A DNA stretch of 35,756 bases from Clostridia bacterium (GTDB lineage Bacteria > Bacillota > Clostridia > Christensenellales > Borkfalkiaceae), in NCBI GenBank assembly GCA_017467265.1, contig JAFTSO010000045.1:1-35756 (forward strand), read 5' to 3'. The notes beneath the pieces were generated by a model. That model was not told the DNA's origin. It did not search any database and was given only the letters and a program-made list of their open reading frames with translations. Made by a program: the position numbers and the translations under genes. Position 1 is the stretch's first letter; the number at the start of each line of letters is the position of its first letter. Positions 1 through 9,833 of the stretch are shown piece by piece.

Positions 1-468
1 CAGCACTTTGTCCGCTTGACCTTCTTGCTTGATCGTCACCGTGTACGGCGTGATCGTCCAATCCGCATACAACGTCAGGTGATCTTCGGGCATCGTACCG
101 CTATACACCGTACCCGTGCCGTCTACCCAGCCGTTAAACGTCTTGCCTTCAACGGGATCGGGGGCAGTAAGATCGAGCGTTGCGCCAGCTTCCAATTCCA
201 CCGTCGTAATCGTCGCGTTGGGATCTCTGGGGTTGCCGTCGATCTTCGTGAACGAATACTTCACAACTTCGGGTTCAGAAGAGCTTTCTGCTTCAGACGA
301 GCTTTCTTCGCTGCTTTCGCTTTCTACGGGCGTAGAAACTTCGCTGCCTGCTGCCGAGCTGCTGGAAGTGTTGCCGCCGTTGCCCTTATCTTTGCCGCAA
401 GCCGCAAACAACGTTGCTGACATCGCCAATGATAAAGCTAACAATAAGGCTTTCTTCATTTTGTTCAT
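1..468 (-). CDS. Lipoprotein with Ser/Glu-rich linker and InlB-type (Flg_new) repeat, 3' truncated by window edge
   Basis: The first 156 residues are present and the reading frame is open to the window edge. The start ATG at 466-468 follows a GGAGG site by a short A-rich spacer. The N-terminus is a lipoprotein signal with lipobox-like LFAAC and the lipid-accepting Cys near residue 23, so the product should be anchored to the outer face of the membrane. Residues about 30-65 are a low-complexity Ser/Glu/Gly linker. Residues about 70-140 match the Listeria-Bacteroides (InlB B / Flg_new) repeat pattern: a GKTFNGW core, then MPEDHLTLYADW. Such repeats are usually extracellular adhesion or spacer modules. 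It lies 110 bp downstream of the 1,026-residue lipoprotein gene and is probably the next gene of the same operon. The function beyond surface exposure cannot be read because the C-terminus is missing. Confidence 0.8.
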   Translation of the reverse strand, partial: MNKMKKALLLALSLAMSATLFAACGKDKGNGGNTSSSSAAGSEVSTPVESESSEESSSEAESSSEPEVVKYSFTKIDGNPRDPNATITTVELEAGATLDLTAPDPVEGKTFNGWVDGTGTVYSGTMPEDHLTLYADWTITPYTVTIKQEGQADKVL

Positions 469-514
469 AAGTTTTCCTCCATTATTAATATTTTTTTGTT
501 TTGTTTTATCTACG

Positions 515-554
515 CACGGTGGCGACAGAGTTTTTTGCCTCTGCCGCCGTCGTG
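515..554. other. Intergenic hairpin between two lipoprotein genes
   Basis: Two 16-nt arms (515-530 and 539-554) pair with three mismatches, which can be G-U in RNA, around an 8-nt loop. On the minus transcript the stem is not followed by a T-run, so it is not a clear intrinsic terminator. It could slow decay of, or partly separate, the upstream and downstream messages. Confidence 0.45.
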
Positions 555-578
555 TTTCAATTATTTTTGGCTACTACG

Positions 579-3500
579 TTAGTTTGCTTTCTTAACGCCG
601 AGAACTTCCGTTGCATAGATGCTGGTAGGGGTGCTTTCGTTGACATCGTTCCCTCCGTTGTTATACATCAGGAACCCGTTGGCCCAACCACTACGATACA
701 GCAATTCTCTAATCGTGTTCGCATTTTTGCCGCTAATGTCGTACTCAATCTTATAGGTCGAGCCAGCAAAGGATACTTCCGCCGCCCACATCTTATCGCT
801 CGTCTGCGTATAGTGGAAATATACCCAGTCGCTCGTCTCAACGTTGACCGTCTGCATTACCCAATGCCCGTTGACGATCTTCAACGCGAACCATACGTCC
901 GAATATTCGCTGATGTCCATATTCAGGAACACGGGGTAGAACAGAGCCGTACTCCACTCCGTCGAACAATTCAGCTGCTCAACGTTGTTAAAGCCCGTCG
1001 CTTTTTCGCTGTCCGCAGGATCAACGTCCACGAGCGTGTATTCCGAACCGTTCACTCTCGTCGTACTAAACGCCGATTCTGCGATCTTCGTTGCGTCTTT
1101 TACGTCTGCTCTTGTGTAATCCAAAATCACATCGACGGTGAAGTTTTCTCTTACGCCGTTCTTCACGGATACCACCGTCACGTTATTCTTACCCCAAGCG
1201 AGCTTTTGCCAGCCGTCTACGACAATCTGCTCCGTACCGCTACCGATGACTTCCGCGCCGAAATAAACGTAGTTTTCTTCGCCCATCCAGCTGTTATCCC
1301 CAATCGTAAGAACGGGGGTCGAATTGTAGAGCGTCGGCGTTGCTGACGTCGGTTTTTCCACTTTCGTACCAAAGCTGTCGATATAGACCGTGTGCGTAGC
1401 CGTGATTGCAGGGTTGAACAAGGACGTTGCCGTCAACGTGACCGTCTTGGTGAACGCTTCGTCCGTTGCCGTCAAAATACCGTCTTTGTACGTGACGCCT
1501 GCCACGTCTTCTACTTCGACCATAACGTAAGGATTGTTCGTAAGAATGACCATCTCAAAACCTGCCACCAGCGTGTCGCCAATGTTCAGGAATTCTACCG
1601 TTTTATCCGCGTCAATCGTAGCCGCTTGATTAACGAACATCGGAACACCGTGCTCCGTGACCGTCCAAATAGAGCTGTCGAATTCATCGAAAACGCTCGT
1701 ATCTCTCATCAGTTCAGTGTACGTATGTACCTTAATGTCTGCACCCGATTCCTTCAATACTTCTTCGTTAGGGCAGATTGCGATTACATTTTCAACGTTA
1801 GGAGCTTTACCGACCAAGCCGAGATTGTTCGTTTTGATGCCGTTATACACACCGCGCTGAATATTTATCTCCGCAGCCGAAGCGTCAACCAAACAGTTTC
1901 TTACCGTTGCGTTGTTGCCGACAATATACGAGAAGAACGTACCCATCTTCGTGGGGTTCGAGCCGTTGATACCGTTCGTTTCCGTACTGTTACCGATTTT
2001 TTTGTACGATACGCTGACGTTTTCAATAAGACCGTCGCCTGCCGCACAGATAAAGCCGCAGTTTGAGTACAATTCCGCGTTGGTAAACGATACGTTTCTA
2101 ACGATACCCGAAGTGGACAGATAACCGAACAAGCCGCCTGCTTCTTTATCGCTCCCCGAAGGGTTTTTACCGACGCACAAACCGTCGATATTATAGCCCA
2201 TACCGTCAAAGATACCTTTGAATCCTCTGGACAAGTCGCTGGACGCACCCGATGCCCACCAAACACTACCCGTGTCGGTCATATTCGTAATCACATTGTT
2301 ATACGCAATATCGTTACCCAAAACGAAATAGCCGTCATAGAACTGCGCAGGCTTTTCCACCTGATATCTGTCGTTCCAAACGATTTCACCCGTATCCGCA
2401 AGAAGACGCATCTGATTCAATTCGTCCGCGTTGTTAATGACCATCGTATAGATCGTCACGTCCATCGTATAACGAACGAGATTTGTAGTGATAACGATCT
2501 GCTGTTCACCAAGATCCTTTGATGCCGTAGGGAATTCCGACTTCACGAAGTTAATACTCTTACCAATGACACGTCCGCTGATCTTCTTACCGTGGAGATC
2601 AACGCTCTGGATTTTGTCACCGTCCAAAAGCGGCTGTTCCAGCTTCAAAGTCGCAAGGTCTTCTACTTCCAAAACTGCCGTTTGATCAAGATGTACTTCG
2701 GGCGGAATTACGTCACATACTACCTGCACCGTAGCTTCTTCACCTTCGTAGCTAACCGTACCCGACAAGGTAGCCGTACCGATCTTCTTCCCGACAAGAT
2801 TGCCTTCTTCCACAGCAACCGCGTCGCCGTCCACCGTCCAAGCGATGTCAGCGTCAATCGTCTGAGCGCCCTTGGATACTACGAAATCCAAAGGCAGGCT
2901 GTTTGCCATATCGCCAATCAAGCTCGTCGTGGATATCGCCGTACTATATACCCCTTCACCAGGCAAGAAATTCGCATCCGCAGATTTAATCTTTAAGGAA
3001 GGAGCAACGACGCTGACCGTGATCTGTTTGCTGGTATAAATACCGCGTACCGTCGTCGATACGATCACGTCCACCGTTTCGATCGCATTACCTTTTACGC
3101 TAATCAGATTGCCTTCTACGCTGACCGTAGCAGCCGCGTCTTTGGAATTTTCCGCAAAGGACGCCGCATATACGATCTCTTCGTCGAGCACGCTCTGATT
3201 CCACTCTGTCTCTACCGTAAACGACAATGTTTCGCCGTTTTCGATAATGTATTCCGTTTGATTAAGGATAATTTCAGGAGCGTAAGGCGCAGTTTGAACC
3301 ACAACTTCACAAGTAGCGGAAATGCCGTCCACCGTCGCCGTGATCGTCACCGTGCCCACGTTGCTAGCCGCCGAAACGATACCGTTTTCGTCCACACTCG
3401 CGATCGTAGGATCGGAAGAGCTGAACGTGACCGCCGACGCCGTACCTTTCACCGAGTAATCGAGCACCGCGCTCTCGTATTGATTTACCTTTACGGAAGG

Positions 3501-3659
3501 ATTGTTAAATTTGATTTCAACAACGTTTTCTTCTTCGCCTGCGAACCAATCGGAGCTGGTCGCGCCGCCGTTGTCTTTATTACAGCCAACAGCCGTAGCT
3601 GCCGCCGCAACAGTGAAACCGATCGCAAGACTCAAAAGCAATGTTTTCATTTTCTTCAT
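579..3659 (-). CDS. Secreted Ig-like/GLUG-repeat lipoprotein ending in the novel repeat module
   Basis: The product is 1,026 residues. The ATG at 3657-3659 is preferred over an upstream in-frame alternative start at 3701 because AGGAGG (3668-3673) sits 8 nt before it and the lipoprotein signal begins there; the lipobox Cys is near residue 26. In order: a Big_2-like bacterial Ig domain (about 53-120), further Ig-like beta domains (about 125-320), a beta-helix/GLUG-like stretch (about 430-690; motifs such as GIFDGMGYNIDG and GGLFGYLSTSGIVRNVSF), another Ig-like domain (about 680-760), and a C-terminal module (about 850-1026) running from a YSDVWFALK core to a YATEVLGV end. That module recurs seven times in the giant protein at 12760-21783. 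No catalytic signature is visible; binding of a surface glycan or scaffolding is inference. The gene starts 19 bp after the DUF4838 gene, so the two are almost certainly co-translated. Confidence 0.88.
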   Translation of the reverse strand: MKKMKTLLLSLAIGFTVAAAATAVGCNKDNGGATSSDWFAGEEENVVEIKFNNPSVKVNQYESAVLDYSVKGTASAVTFSSSDPTIASVDENGIVSAASNVGTVTITATVDGISATCEVVVQTAPYAPEIILNQTEYIIENGETLSFTVETEWNQSVLDEEIVYAASFAENSKDAAATVSVEGNLISVKGNAIETVDVIVSTTVRGIYTSKQITVSVVAPSLKIKSADANFLPGEGVYSTAISTTSLIGDMANSLPLDFVVSKGAQTIDADIAWTVDGDAVAVEEGNLVGKKIGTATLSGTVSYEGEEATVQVVCDVIPPEVHLDQTAVLEVEDLATLKLEQPLLDGDKIQSVDLHGKKISGRVIGKSINFVKSEFPTASKDLGEQQIVITTNLVRYTMDVTIYTMVINNADELNQMRLLADTGEIVWNDRYQVEKPAQFYDGYFVLGNDIAYNNVITNMTDTGSVWWASGASSDLSRGFKGIFDGMGYNIDGLCVGKNPSGSDKEAGGLFGYLSTSGIVRNVSFTNAELYSNCGFICAAGDGLIENVSVSYKKIGNSTETNGINGSNPTKMGTFFSYIVGNNATVRNCLVDASAAEINIQRGVYNGIKTNNLGLVGKAPNVENVIAICPNEEVLKESGADIKVHTYTELMRDTSVFDEFDSSIWTVTEHGVPMFVNQAATIDADKTVEFLNIGDTLVAGFEMVILTNNPYVMVEVEDVAGVTYKDGILTATDEAFTKTVTLTATSLFNPAITATHTVYIDSFGTKVEKPTSATPTLYNSTPVLTIGDNSWMGEENYVYFGAEVIGSGTEQIVVDGWQKLAWGKNNVTVVSVKNGVRENFTVDVILDYTRADVKDATKIAESAFSTTRVNGSEYTLVDVDPADSEKATGFNNVEQLNCSTEWSTALFYPVFLNMDISEYSDVWFALKIVNGHWVMQTVNVETSDWVYFHYTQTSDKMWAAEVSFAGSTYKIEYDISGKNANTIRELLYRSGWANGFLMYNNGGNDVNESTPTSIYATEVLGVKKAN

Positions 3660-3678
3660 CTTTTCGTCCTCCTTTCCG

Positions 3679-5805
3679 TTAGTCCAAATCCCACTCTGCA
3701 ATGATGTCCGACATCATACGGCCTTCTGCATACCATTTGTTGTTCAATGCGTAGAAATTATCGATAAACTGCAAACGCATCGCTTTCAAATCCGTAGTCT
3801 TGAAGGAGTCGGGATACGTCGTGATCAATGCATACATAGGGAAGAGCTCTTCGGTCATAATGTTATCGGTATAGACCTTATACATTTCAGGATCGGAAAC
3901 TCTGTATGCCTCTTCCACTTCTTCGTATGCCTTCGCCATCATACTCATCCAGCTTCTCAACAGACCTTCGGGCCAGTTTTCTGCATAGCCGAGCTTGATA
4001 TTGTGAATACCACCAGCGACTTGGTTATACTTTTCAATATAGCGGTTTTGTGCCTGCACTTCTTCAAAGAAACGCTGCATCGTTTCGCCTGCCGTGCCGT
4101 AGAAATATTTGAAGAATTTGTTTACGTAATACTGATAATCTGCGTTTACGTCAAATTCTACTTTGCTATCCAAGTAGTTACGGAGCTGGGTAAAGCCGGC
4201 ATTGTTCGTATTGCCGTACTGCCCCTGCCAGAACATATACAATGCCCCTCTCTTCTTGAAGTATCTCGTCGTTTCCCAGCTCGTATCGAACGAGTTGTAG
4301 GGATAGAGAATATATTGAGAGTTCAGAGCGTATGCCCAAATGTAAATATCGCCGCCGCAACCCGACCAACCGTCGATCAGGATTTTCCAGCCTGCATTTT
4401 CAGGTTCGGTGTAAGCGTGTACCCAGTTGGATGCAGACGCTGCAAACATCGATTCTACGCTGGGTGCACAGTACAGACGTTTGTCGGGGCGAATTGCCGT
4501 CCAAGCAGCAACCGTTTCGCTTTCGAGCGACGTACCGTCTTCTGCCGTCCAAGCCTCATCCCAGTCGTACATATTACCTTCTTCGTCAAACCATTTTTCA
4601 ACCTTGGGCGTACCACAACCGTTTTCGTCCAAGATGATACCGTTGCTGTCTTTTTCAACGGGCGGCTGTACCGACGTATGATATACAAGCTCTACCAAGT
4701 GCCACTCTTTTACGCCGCCGAAGATTGCGATTGCTTCGGGGGTTTGCAGCCACTCGTCCACCAACACGGAAACACGGTTGGACATCGAAAGCCAAGCCCC
4801 TGCCATCGTGCCGTAGTATTCATAGCTTGCTTTACAAGCGTCACACTTACAGTTCTGTACCTGCGGCGTGTTGCCGCCGATGTCGTGCTGACCGATCATA
4901 ATCGAGTCTTTCGTAGGGTTCGCAATCAAGAACCCTTTGATCTTATTCGCAAGGTGATTGATCAAGCCCGTGTACAATTCCTTATTACCGCGCGACGTCC
5001 AGCAACCCTGCCACTTCGTTTCGTCGTTCGACGTCCACTCGCGAGGCAAGCTCTCGTCGTCGGGATTGACGAAGTCCTTCCAGTTGTGCATCCAAGATGT
5101 ACCCGTGGAAATCATCGGATCTATATAGGTATAACCCATACCGAACTGTTCCGAAGTCGTCGTCGAAATACCGTTAGGCTGACGATAATCAAAGTCGGGA
5201 CGTTCTACAATGTCCATCGCAGGCATCACAGCACCGTCCTTTTCAAAAATGACCACTTGATCCGACAACATATCGTAGCCGAGTGTTTCACGCAAGAATG
5301 CGAGCACGCCCATCTGATAGCCGCCAAGCGTATATGCGTTGATGAACACGTTTTTACCGACTGTGACGATTTGATAACCGGATACGCCGATCGTATCGTA
5401 ATCGGGCATTTCACCGCCCAATTCTTTATACAGATCTTCGCAACCTACGAAGATGTACTGCGTGTTATCGGTGACTTCCGTCACGTCCGCTTGCTCTACC
5501 ATCGCAAGAACCGCCCCCGTTGCTCTTTTTACGTTTTCTACAACGTAAGCAGCTGCCTTCGTGGAATTCATAGAACCTGCAACAACCTGATAAGCGCTCT
5601 GACCGTTGACTGCAAAATCGGAAACGGGATTATCGAAATCCACGTTTACGTCGTGCAACATACCGTCCACGTACCCCGTGAGCGTTGTGGGCTCGTTGAT
5701 AACACCCTGCGTAGCAGGACCGTTGCTGCCGCCCTTATCGCCGCAAGCACACGCGAACGTACAAGCTGCTAATAACAAACTAGCCGTTAATTTCTTAAAT
5801 TTCAT
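3679..5805 (-). CDS. DUF4838 domain lipoprotein (alpha-glucuronidase-like fold)
   Basis: The product is 708 residues with a lipoprotein signal (TFACAC; Cys near 19-21) and a Ser/Gly spacer. Residues about 60-200 resemble the N-terminal domain found before GH67/GH20-type barrels (a YIFVGC strand, then GYQMGVLAFLRETLGYDML). Residues about 200-620 look like DUF4838, including a CKCDACKA cluster near 318 and the GCGGDIYIWAYALN segment near 480. DUF4838 proteins are thought to be carbohydrate-active, but to my knowledge their substrates are not established, so 'glycosidase' is inference. The start is set by AAGGAGG overlapping the stop codon of the upstream Ig-like protein (13-bp gap). Its neighbours (sugar ABC transporter, Ig/GLUG lipoprotein) fit glycan binding or trimming at the cell surface. 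A second DUF4838 domain is fused into the giant protein of this window and shares the C-terminal pattern of a short LDS/IDS helix followed by YGxAGxTM. Confidence 0.85.
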   Translation of the reverse strand: MKFKKLTASLLLAACTFACACGDKGGSNGPATQGVINEPTTLTGYVDGMLHDVNVDFDNPVSDFAVNGQSAYQVVAGSMNSTKAAAYVVENVKRATGAVLAMVEQADVTEVTDNTQYIFVGCEDLYKELGGEMPDYDTIGVSGYQIVTVGKNVFINAYTLGGYQMGVLAFLRETLGYDMLSDQVVIFEKDGAVMPAMDIVERPDFDYRQPNGISTTTSEQFGMGYTYIDPMISTGTSWMHNWKDFVNPDDESLPREWTSNDETKWQGCWTSRGNKELYTGLINHLANKIKGFLIANPTKDSIMIGQHDIGGNTPQVQNCKCDACKASYEYYGTMAGAWLSMSNRVSVLVDEWLQTPEAIAIFGGVKEWHLVELVYHTSVQPPVEKDSNGIILDENGCGTPKVEKWFDEEGNMYDWDEAWTAEDGTSLESETVAAWTAIRPDKRLYCAPSVESMFAASASNWVHAYTEPENAGWKILIDGWSGCGGDIYIWAYALNSQYILYPYNSFDTSWETTRYFKKRGALYMFWQGQYGNTNNAGFTQLRNYLDSKVEFDVNADYQYYVNKFFKYFYGTAGETMQRFFEEVQAQNRYIEKYNQVAGGIHNIKLGYAENWPEGLLRSWMSMMAKAYEEVEEAYRVSDPEMYKVYTDNIMTEELFPMYALITTYPDSFKTTDLKAMRLQFIDNFYALNNKWYAEGRMMSDIIAEWDLD

Positions 5806-5818
5806 AGCTCATACCTCC

Positions 5819-8800
5819 TTATTGCGCCGTCACCGTAATCGTGTGCGTTACGGAGCTCATATTACCAAATGCGTCGTAAACCATAACGATGAATTTGTAA
5901 TCGCCTGCATACGAGCACTTAATTGCGTTTTCGCCATCTTCAAACAACATATACTGACCAAGTGCGGTGAATACGCCTCTTACCACCAGCAAATCTTCGT
6001 TTGCCGTCACGTTATCCTGGAATACAACGTCGGGACAGGTGATCACGTCGCCTACCTTCGCCGTCGTCTGCGTTGCGTTGGTGAATTTCACCTGCGGAGC
6101 AACTTCGTCCACAACGAATACCGATTTGGTGACGTTCAAAGGATTCGTCGTCACCCAATCTCTTTCCACTACCGAATACGCAATATCATATTTGCCGTAC
6201 TGCGAAGCGATGATGTAATACGATTTATCCGTGGGAACGTTCTGCAACAACGTGCCGTTAGTGTCCGTGACAATCGAACCGTCAGGAGCGATTACCGTCA
6301 TCGTGATATCTACCTGCGGCGCAAATACGTCGTTCGCGATTGCAGGGAAAATTTCATATACTTGATTCAAAGAAAGGTTACCGCCGAAAGCACCCAAGAT
6401 CTGGAAGTTCGGAGCAAAGATTTCCTGATTTCTACGCGTGATATTCGAGTCGTTTACCGTACGAATCTTATACGCCGCATCCTTCTTCGCGTTGATCATT
6501 TCCACGCGGAGATATGCAAGGCTGGACGAGAAACCCGTAAACGCTTCGCCGTTCACCGTCGTCTTTACAGGAATATTCATATCCGCAAACGTGAATTTAC
6601 CGTCCGCATACTTGATGGTATACTGCTTGTTTACCGCCAAGCCCGCCGTCATAATATCGATAGCCGTATCGCCGCTGCTCGCCGTCGTACCGCTGCCCTT
6701 CTTCATTAACGTAAGGCTGATCGCCTCTTCTTCGTTTACAGAGTCGGTAAGCGTGATCACAAGACCGTCGAATTTCGTACGGTTTGCAATCCCTTCGAGA
6801 ACAAGCGAGAAGTTGTTAGTGAGCTGAGGCGTAGCGAACGTCCAGCCGCAAAGCGCCGAATCCTCGTTGGCGATGATCGCTGCACCTGCGCTGTACCACT
6901 CGTCGTTTTCGTCCTTATAAGACGTTGTCACGCTTTCGCCATACACGTAGTTCTTTGCGATGATCTTATCGCCGTTCTGCACGATAACCGCAGGGATTTC
7001 TCTCTCGGTAAGCACCGCGCCACCGCAGGTATAAGCCACCGTCACTTTGTCGCCGTTTTCTGCAACGGACGGTTTGAACGTGTCGCCTGCTTTATACGTC
7101 TTTTCGCCGTTCTTGTCGGTGATCACAACGTCGCAAAGCGCCTGTTCGCGCGAACCGTTTACATAAGTATTTGCCTTCAATGCAGGCAACGTATAGTTAT
7201 AATCAGATACAAAAATCTGCGGCAATATCAGTTTTTCCAACAGGACGTAGCCTTCTGCCGCCACACCTTCTACGGTGTATTCTGCCGTACCCGTTCTGCC
7301 GATATAGTCGGTCACGATGTAGGTGACTTTGTATTCGCCTGCAACCTCGGGACGGAAACCGCCAACAATTTCGATTTCTTCGCCGTTGAACGTGACGACT
7401 GTTTTTACACTCGCGTTGCCACAGTCGCCCGTGTATATAGGCGCATCAACAGGCACCCAGCTACCGAGATTTGCACTCGAAACAGCCGAGTCGGGCAACG
7501 TAATCTCGATTTCGCCGAGATCTTCCGCTACGTAAACGTTGCGGTACGCTTTGCCTTCATTGCCCAGAGCGTCCTTCGCCGTGTAAACGATCGTGTGCCA
7601 ACCTGCCACCGTGGGGGTGAACGAGTCGTTCACAACACCTACGCTGATCGGGGTTACGCTCGCAAAATCACGATACACACTCATCTTCGTCTCGCATACG
7701 CCCGAATAGGTGTCTAACGAAAAAGCTGCAGGAATTTTATACGCCTGACCGACTTCGCCCTTGGGCATATCCGCGTCAGCAAGCGAAGGCGTGATCATAG
7801 GAGCGTCCGTTTCCACGAACGAATCGTTCGTAAGATCAACGCCGAACACGCTCTTAATACAGAAGTTCGCCGTTTCGCCCTTCAATTCATCTGCCGTGAT
7901 GGTCAATTTTGCCTGACCGCTGGGCCAACCTTCCCATACATCCTCGAACAACGCAGGGTCATTCAAGTATGCGATATGCGAGGATCTGACTTTTGTTTCC
8001 ATCGTCAGAGGATTATACGTAATCTTACACGAATTTATGTCGGGCGTGAGCTGTACAAGATCCCCCGACCAAGCGCCACCTTTGTGCTGTGTGGCAGAGA
8101 AAGACGAAACGAACGGCGAACCGAACCAACCCGTTCTATACACGCCGTTTTCTTGTCCCCACTCCGCTTGTCCGTTTACGCTAACGTCAACGTAACTCGT
8201 ACCAAAGCCACGGTCTTCTGCTGCGTATCGTCTAAGCTGGAAACGGACGTATTGCGTAGGATCGATTGCGTCGGTAAACGTCATAATCAATCTACTGAAA
8301 TCATACGACGCGAGTACGTCAGGCGTAATGAACAAATCGAGCAGCGAATCCGTTTCCGTGATTTTGTCCACATCAATGAGCTGCGAGAAGGACAACGTAT
8401 CGCCTTTTGCCAAACGCACCTGCAAACCGTTGGAATTCGATCCAAAGCCCGTATATTTACCGTATTGAACAGTACTCTTGTCGCTCTGCACCAAATATCC
8501 TTTGTTGACAACGTTGAACGTCTTTTCTTCGACGCAATGCATATCGCCAACAACCGCACGGTACGTGACCGTGTACTGACCAGCCTGGTTAAGCGGAACG
8601 TTTTGCGTAACAACCGTCAAACCGCTAGGATAGGTGACCGTTGCCGTAGCTTCGACCGTCTCCCCACCGACCTCAACCGTCGCCGCAGGCACTTCGAACG
8701 AAGTACCGTATGCGTACAAATTGTCGATCGTGCCGACCTGCCAATTTTCAGCCGCGTCGGTGACGAGCGGTTGCTCGTTCGCAAGCGCTACGCCCCCCAC

Positions 8801-8857
8801 CGCTGCCGTTATGGACAGAGCCGCCAATAAGGACGTAATCCATAATTTTTTCTTCAT
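5819..8857 (-). CDS. Large secreted Ig-like multidomain protein
   Basis: The product is 1,012 residues with a Sec signal peptide (MKKKLW, then a hydrophobic core ending GVALA, cleavage near 26) and no lipobox. The start follows AAGGAG. Beta-rich domains run in series: an Ig-like domain (about 40-110), a concanavalin/LamG-like segment (about 125-340), three Ig/HYR-like domains (about 350-640) with repeated motifs such as AGWHTIVYTAKDALGNEG and AGEYKVTYIVTDYIGRTG, a second LamG-like segment (about 650-800), and two more Ig-like domains to the end (AGDYKFIVMVYDAFGN). No LPXTG signal, transmembrane anchor or catalytic motif is visible, so it is probably released or held by protein-protein contacts. 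It lies between the ABC permease gene (40-bp gap) and the DUF4838 lipoprotein gene (13 bp), which suggests a role in glycan capture. The specific ligand is unknown. Confidence 0.85.
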   Translation of the reverse strand: MKKKLWITSLLAALSITAAVGGVALANEQPLVTDAAENWQVGTIDNLYAYGTSFEVPAATVEVGGETVEATATVTYPSGLTVVTQNVPLNQAGQYTVTYRAVVGDMHCVEEKTFNVVNKGYLVQSDKSTVQYGKYTGFGSNSNGLQVRLAKGDTLSFSQLIDVDKITETDSLLDLFITPDVLASYDFSRLIMTFTDAIDPTQYVRFQLRRYAAEDRGFGTSYVDVSVNGQAEWGQENGVYRTGWFGSPFVSSFSATQHKGGAWSGDLVQLTPDINSCKITYNPLTMETKVRSSHIAYLNDPALFEDVWEGWPSGQAKLTITADELKGETANFCIKSVFGVDLTNDSFVETDAPMITPSLADADMPKGEVGQAYKIPAAFSLDTYSGVCETKMSVYRDFASVTPISVGVVNDSFTPTVAGWHTIVYTAKDALGNEGKAYRNVYVAEDLGEIEITLPDSAVSSANLGSWVPVDAPIYTGDCGNASVKTVVTFNGEEIEIVGGFRPEVAGEYKVTYIVTDYIGRTGTAEYTVEGVAAEGYVLLEKLILPQIFVSDYNYTLPALKANTYVNGSREQALCDVVITDKNGEKTYKAGDTFKPSVAENGDKVTVAYTCGGAVLTEREIPAVIVQNGDKIIAKNYVYGESVTTSYKDENDEWYSAGAAIIANEDSALCGWTFATPQLTNNFSLVLEGIANRTKFDGLVITLTDSVNEEEAISLTLMKKGSGTTASSGDTAIDIMTAGLAVNKQYTIKYADGKFTFADMNIPVKTTVNGEAFTGFSSSLAYLRVEMINAKKDAAYKIRTVNDSNITRRNQEIFAPNFQILGAFGGNLSLNQVYEIFPAIANDVFAPQVDITMTVIAPDGSIVTDTNGTLLQNVPTDKSYYIIASQYGKYDIAYSVVERDWVTTNPLNVTKSVFVVDEVAPQVKFTNATQTTAKVGDVITCPDVVFQDNVTANEDLLVVRGVFTALGQYMLFEDGENAIKCSYAGDYKFIVMVYDAFGNMSSVTHTITVTAQ

Positions 8858-8897
8858 TTTCTATCTCCTTAATTATTTCTTTTTGTCAGATTTTCCA

Positions 8898-9821
8898 TTA
8901 GCCCTTGATACCGCCTACGGAAAGGTTGCCCATCAATCTTTCGTGCAATGCAATAAAGATGATGAGTACGGGTGCGATCAAAATCATCGCCGCCGCCAAG
9001 TTCAACGGCTCGGACGCTGCGTTGATCGGGAATTTCAAACCGTCGCCTCTAATCGGTTGACTCGACATCTTCATCATAAAGATATAGTACGAGAGCGTAG
9101 GATAGTCGGGCATATATACGAGCGGTAATTGATAGTCGTTCCAGTACTGGATAAACGTAATCAGGAATACCGTCATGAATACGTTGAGTACGAGGGGCAA
9201 ACAGATGCGCACCATAATGCACCAGTCACTCGCACCGTCTATCATTGCAGCTTCGGTGTACGTCATCGGAATAGACTTAAACGCCGCGTAGAACACCAAG
9301 AAATATACGCCGCCAACAAAGCTCGCCTTCAAAACAATGAACGCAAAACGGGTATTATACAGATGCATATAACGGAGCATCTGAATTTCCGATGCCTGCG
9401 CACCGACAATGGGCACGACCATAACGACGATAACGATACCGTACAAAATCTTCGAATAGAAGTAATTGTATCTCGCCGTAAGGTACGCAATCAAACAGGT
9501 GATCGCCGCATTCAAGAACGCACCACCCACCGAATAGGACACTGTATTGATGAGCAATCCCAAGAAGTTTGGGCTACCCTGCGTTCCGCCTCTCCAGTTC
9601 GTATTCATATTAATAAATACAGCCTTGAAATTATCGAGCGTAAACGACTCCTTATTCGGGATCTTAACGGGGTCATACGTGAACAAATGCGAATGTTTGA
9701 GCGACTGCGACAATGCCCAAGCGAGCATAAAGATGAGCGCAATACAGTATGCCGTCAAACACACGAGCATAATCACGGTAAGGGGTGAAAAGTTATCTCT
9801 TTTTTTAGCTTCTTTTGCCAT
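8898..9821 (-). CDS. Carbohydrate ABC transporter permease (CUT1, MalG/YtcP-like)
   Basis: The product is 307 residues with about six hydrophobic membrane segments. The cytoplasmic EAA loop is visible near residues 188-207 (EAAMIDGASDWCIMVRICLP), the contact site for the ATPase in the binding-protein-dependent transport permease family. The sequence begins with a short charged cytoplasmic tail and ends with the ERLMGNLSVGGIKG-type tail common in MalG-like partners. AAGGAGG precedes the ATG. It lies 12 bp after the other permease gene, so the two form the heterodimeric channel of one importer. No ATPase gene is in the window; CUT1 systems of Firmicutes often share one MsmX/UgpC-type ATPase encoded elsewhere (established knowledge). 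The substrate cannot be read from sequence; an oligosaccharide is likely from context. Confidence 0.92.
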   Translation of the reverse strand: MAKEAKKRDNFSPLTVIMLVCLTAYCIALIFMLAWALSQSLKHSHLFTYDPVKIPNKESFTLDNFKAVFINMNTNWRGGTQGSPNFLGLLINTVSYSVGGAFLNAAITCLIAYLTARYNYFYSKILYGIVIVVMVVPIVGAQASEIQMLRYMHLYNTRFAFIVLKASFVGGVYFLVFYAAFKSIPMTYTEAAMIDGASDWCIMVRICLPLVLNVFMTVFLITFIQYWNDYQLPLVYMPDYPTLSYYIFMMKMSSQPIRGDGLKFPINAASEPLNLAAAMILIAPVLIIFIALHERLMGNLSVGGIKG

Positions 9822-9833
9822 TTTTCCACCTCC

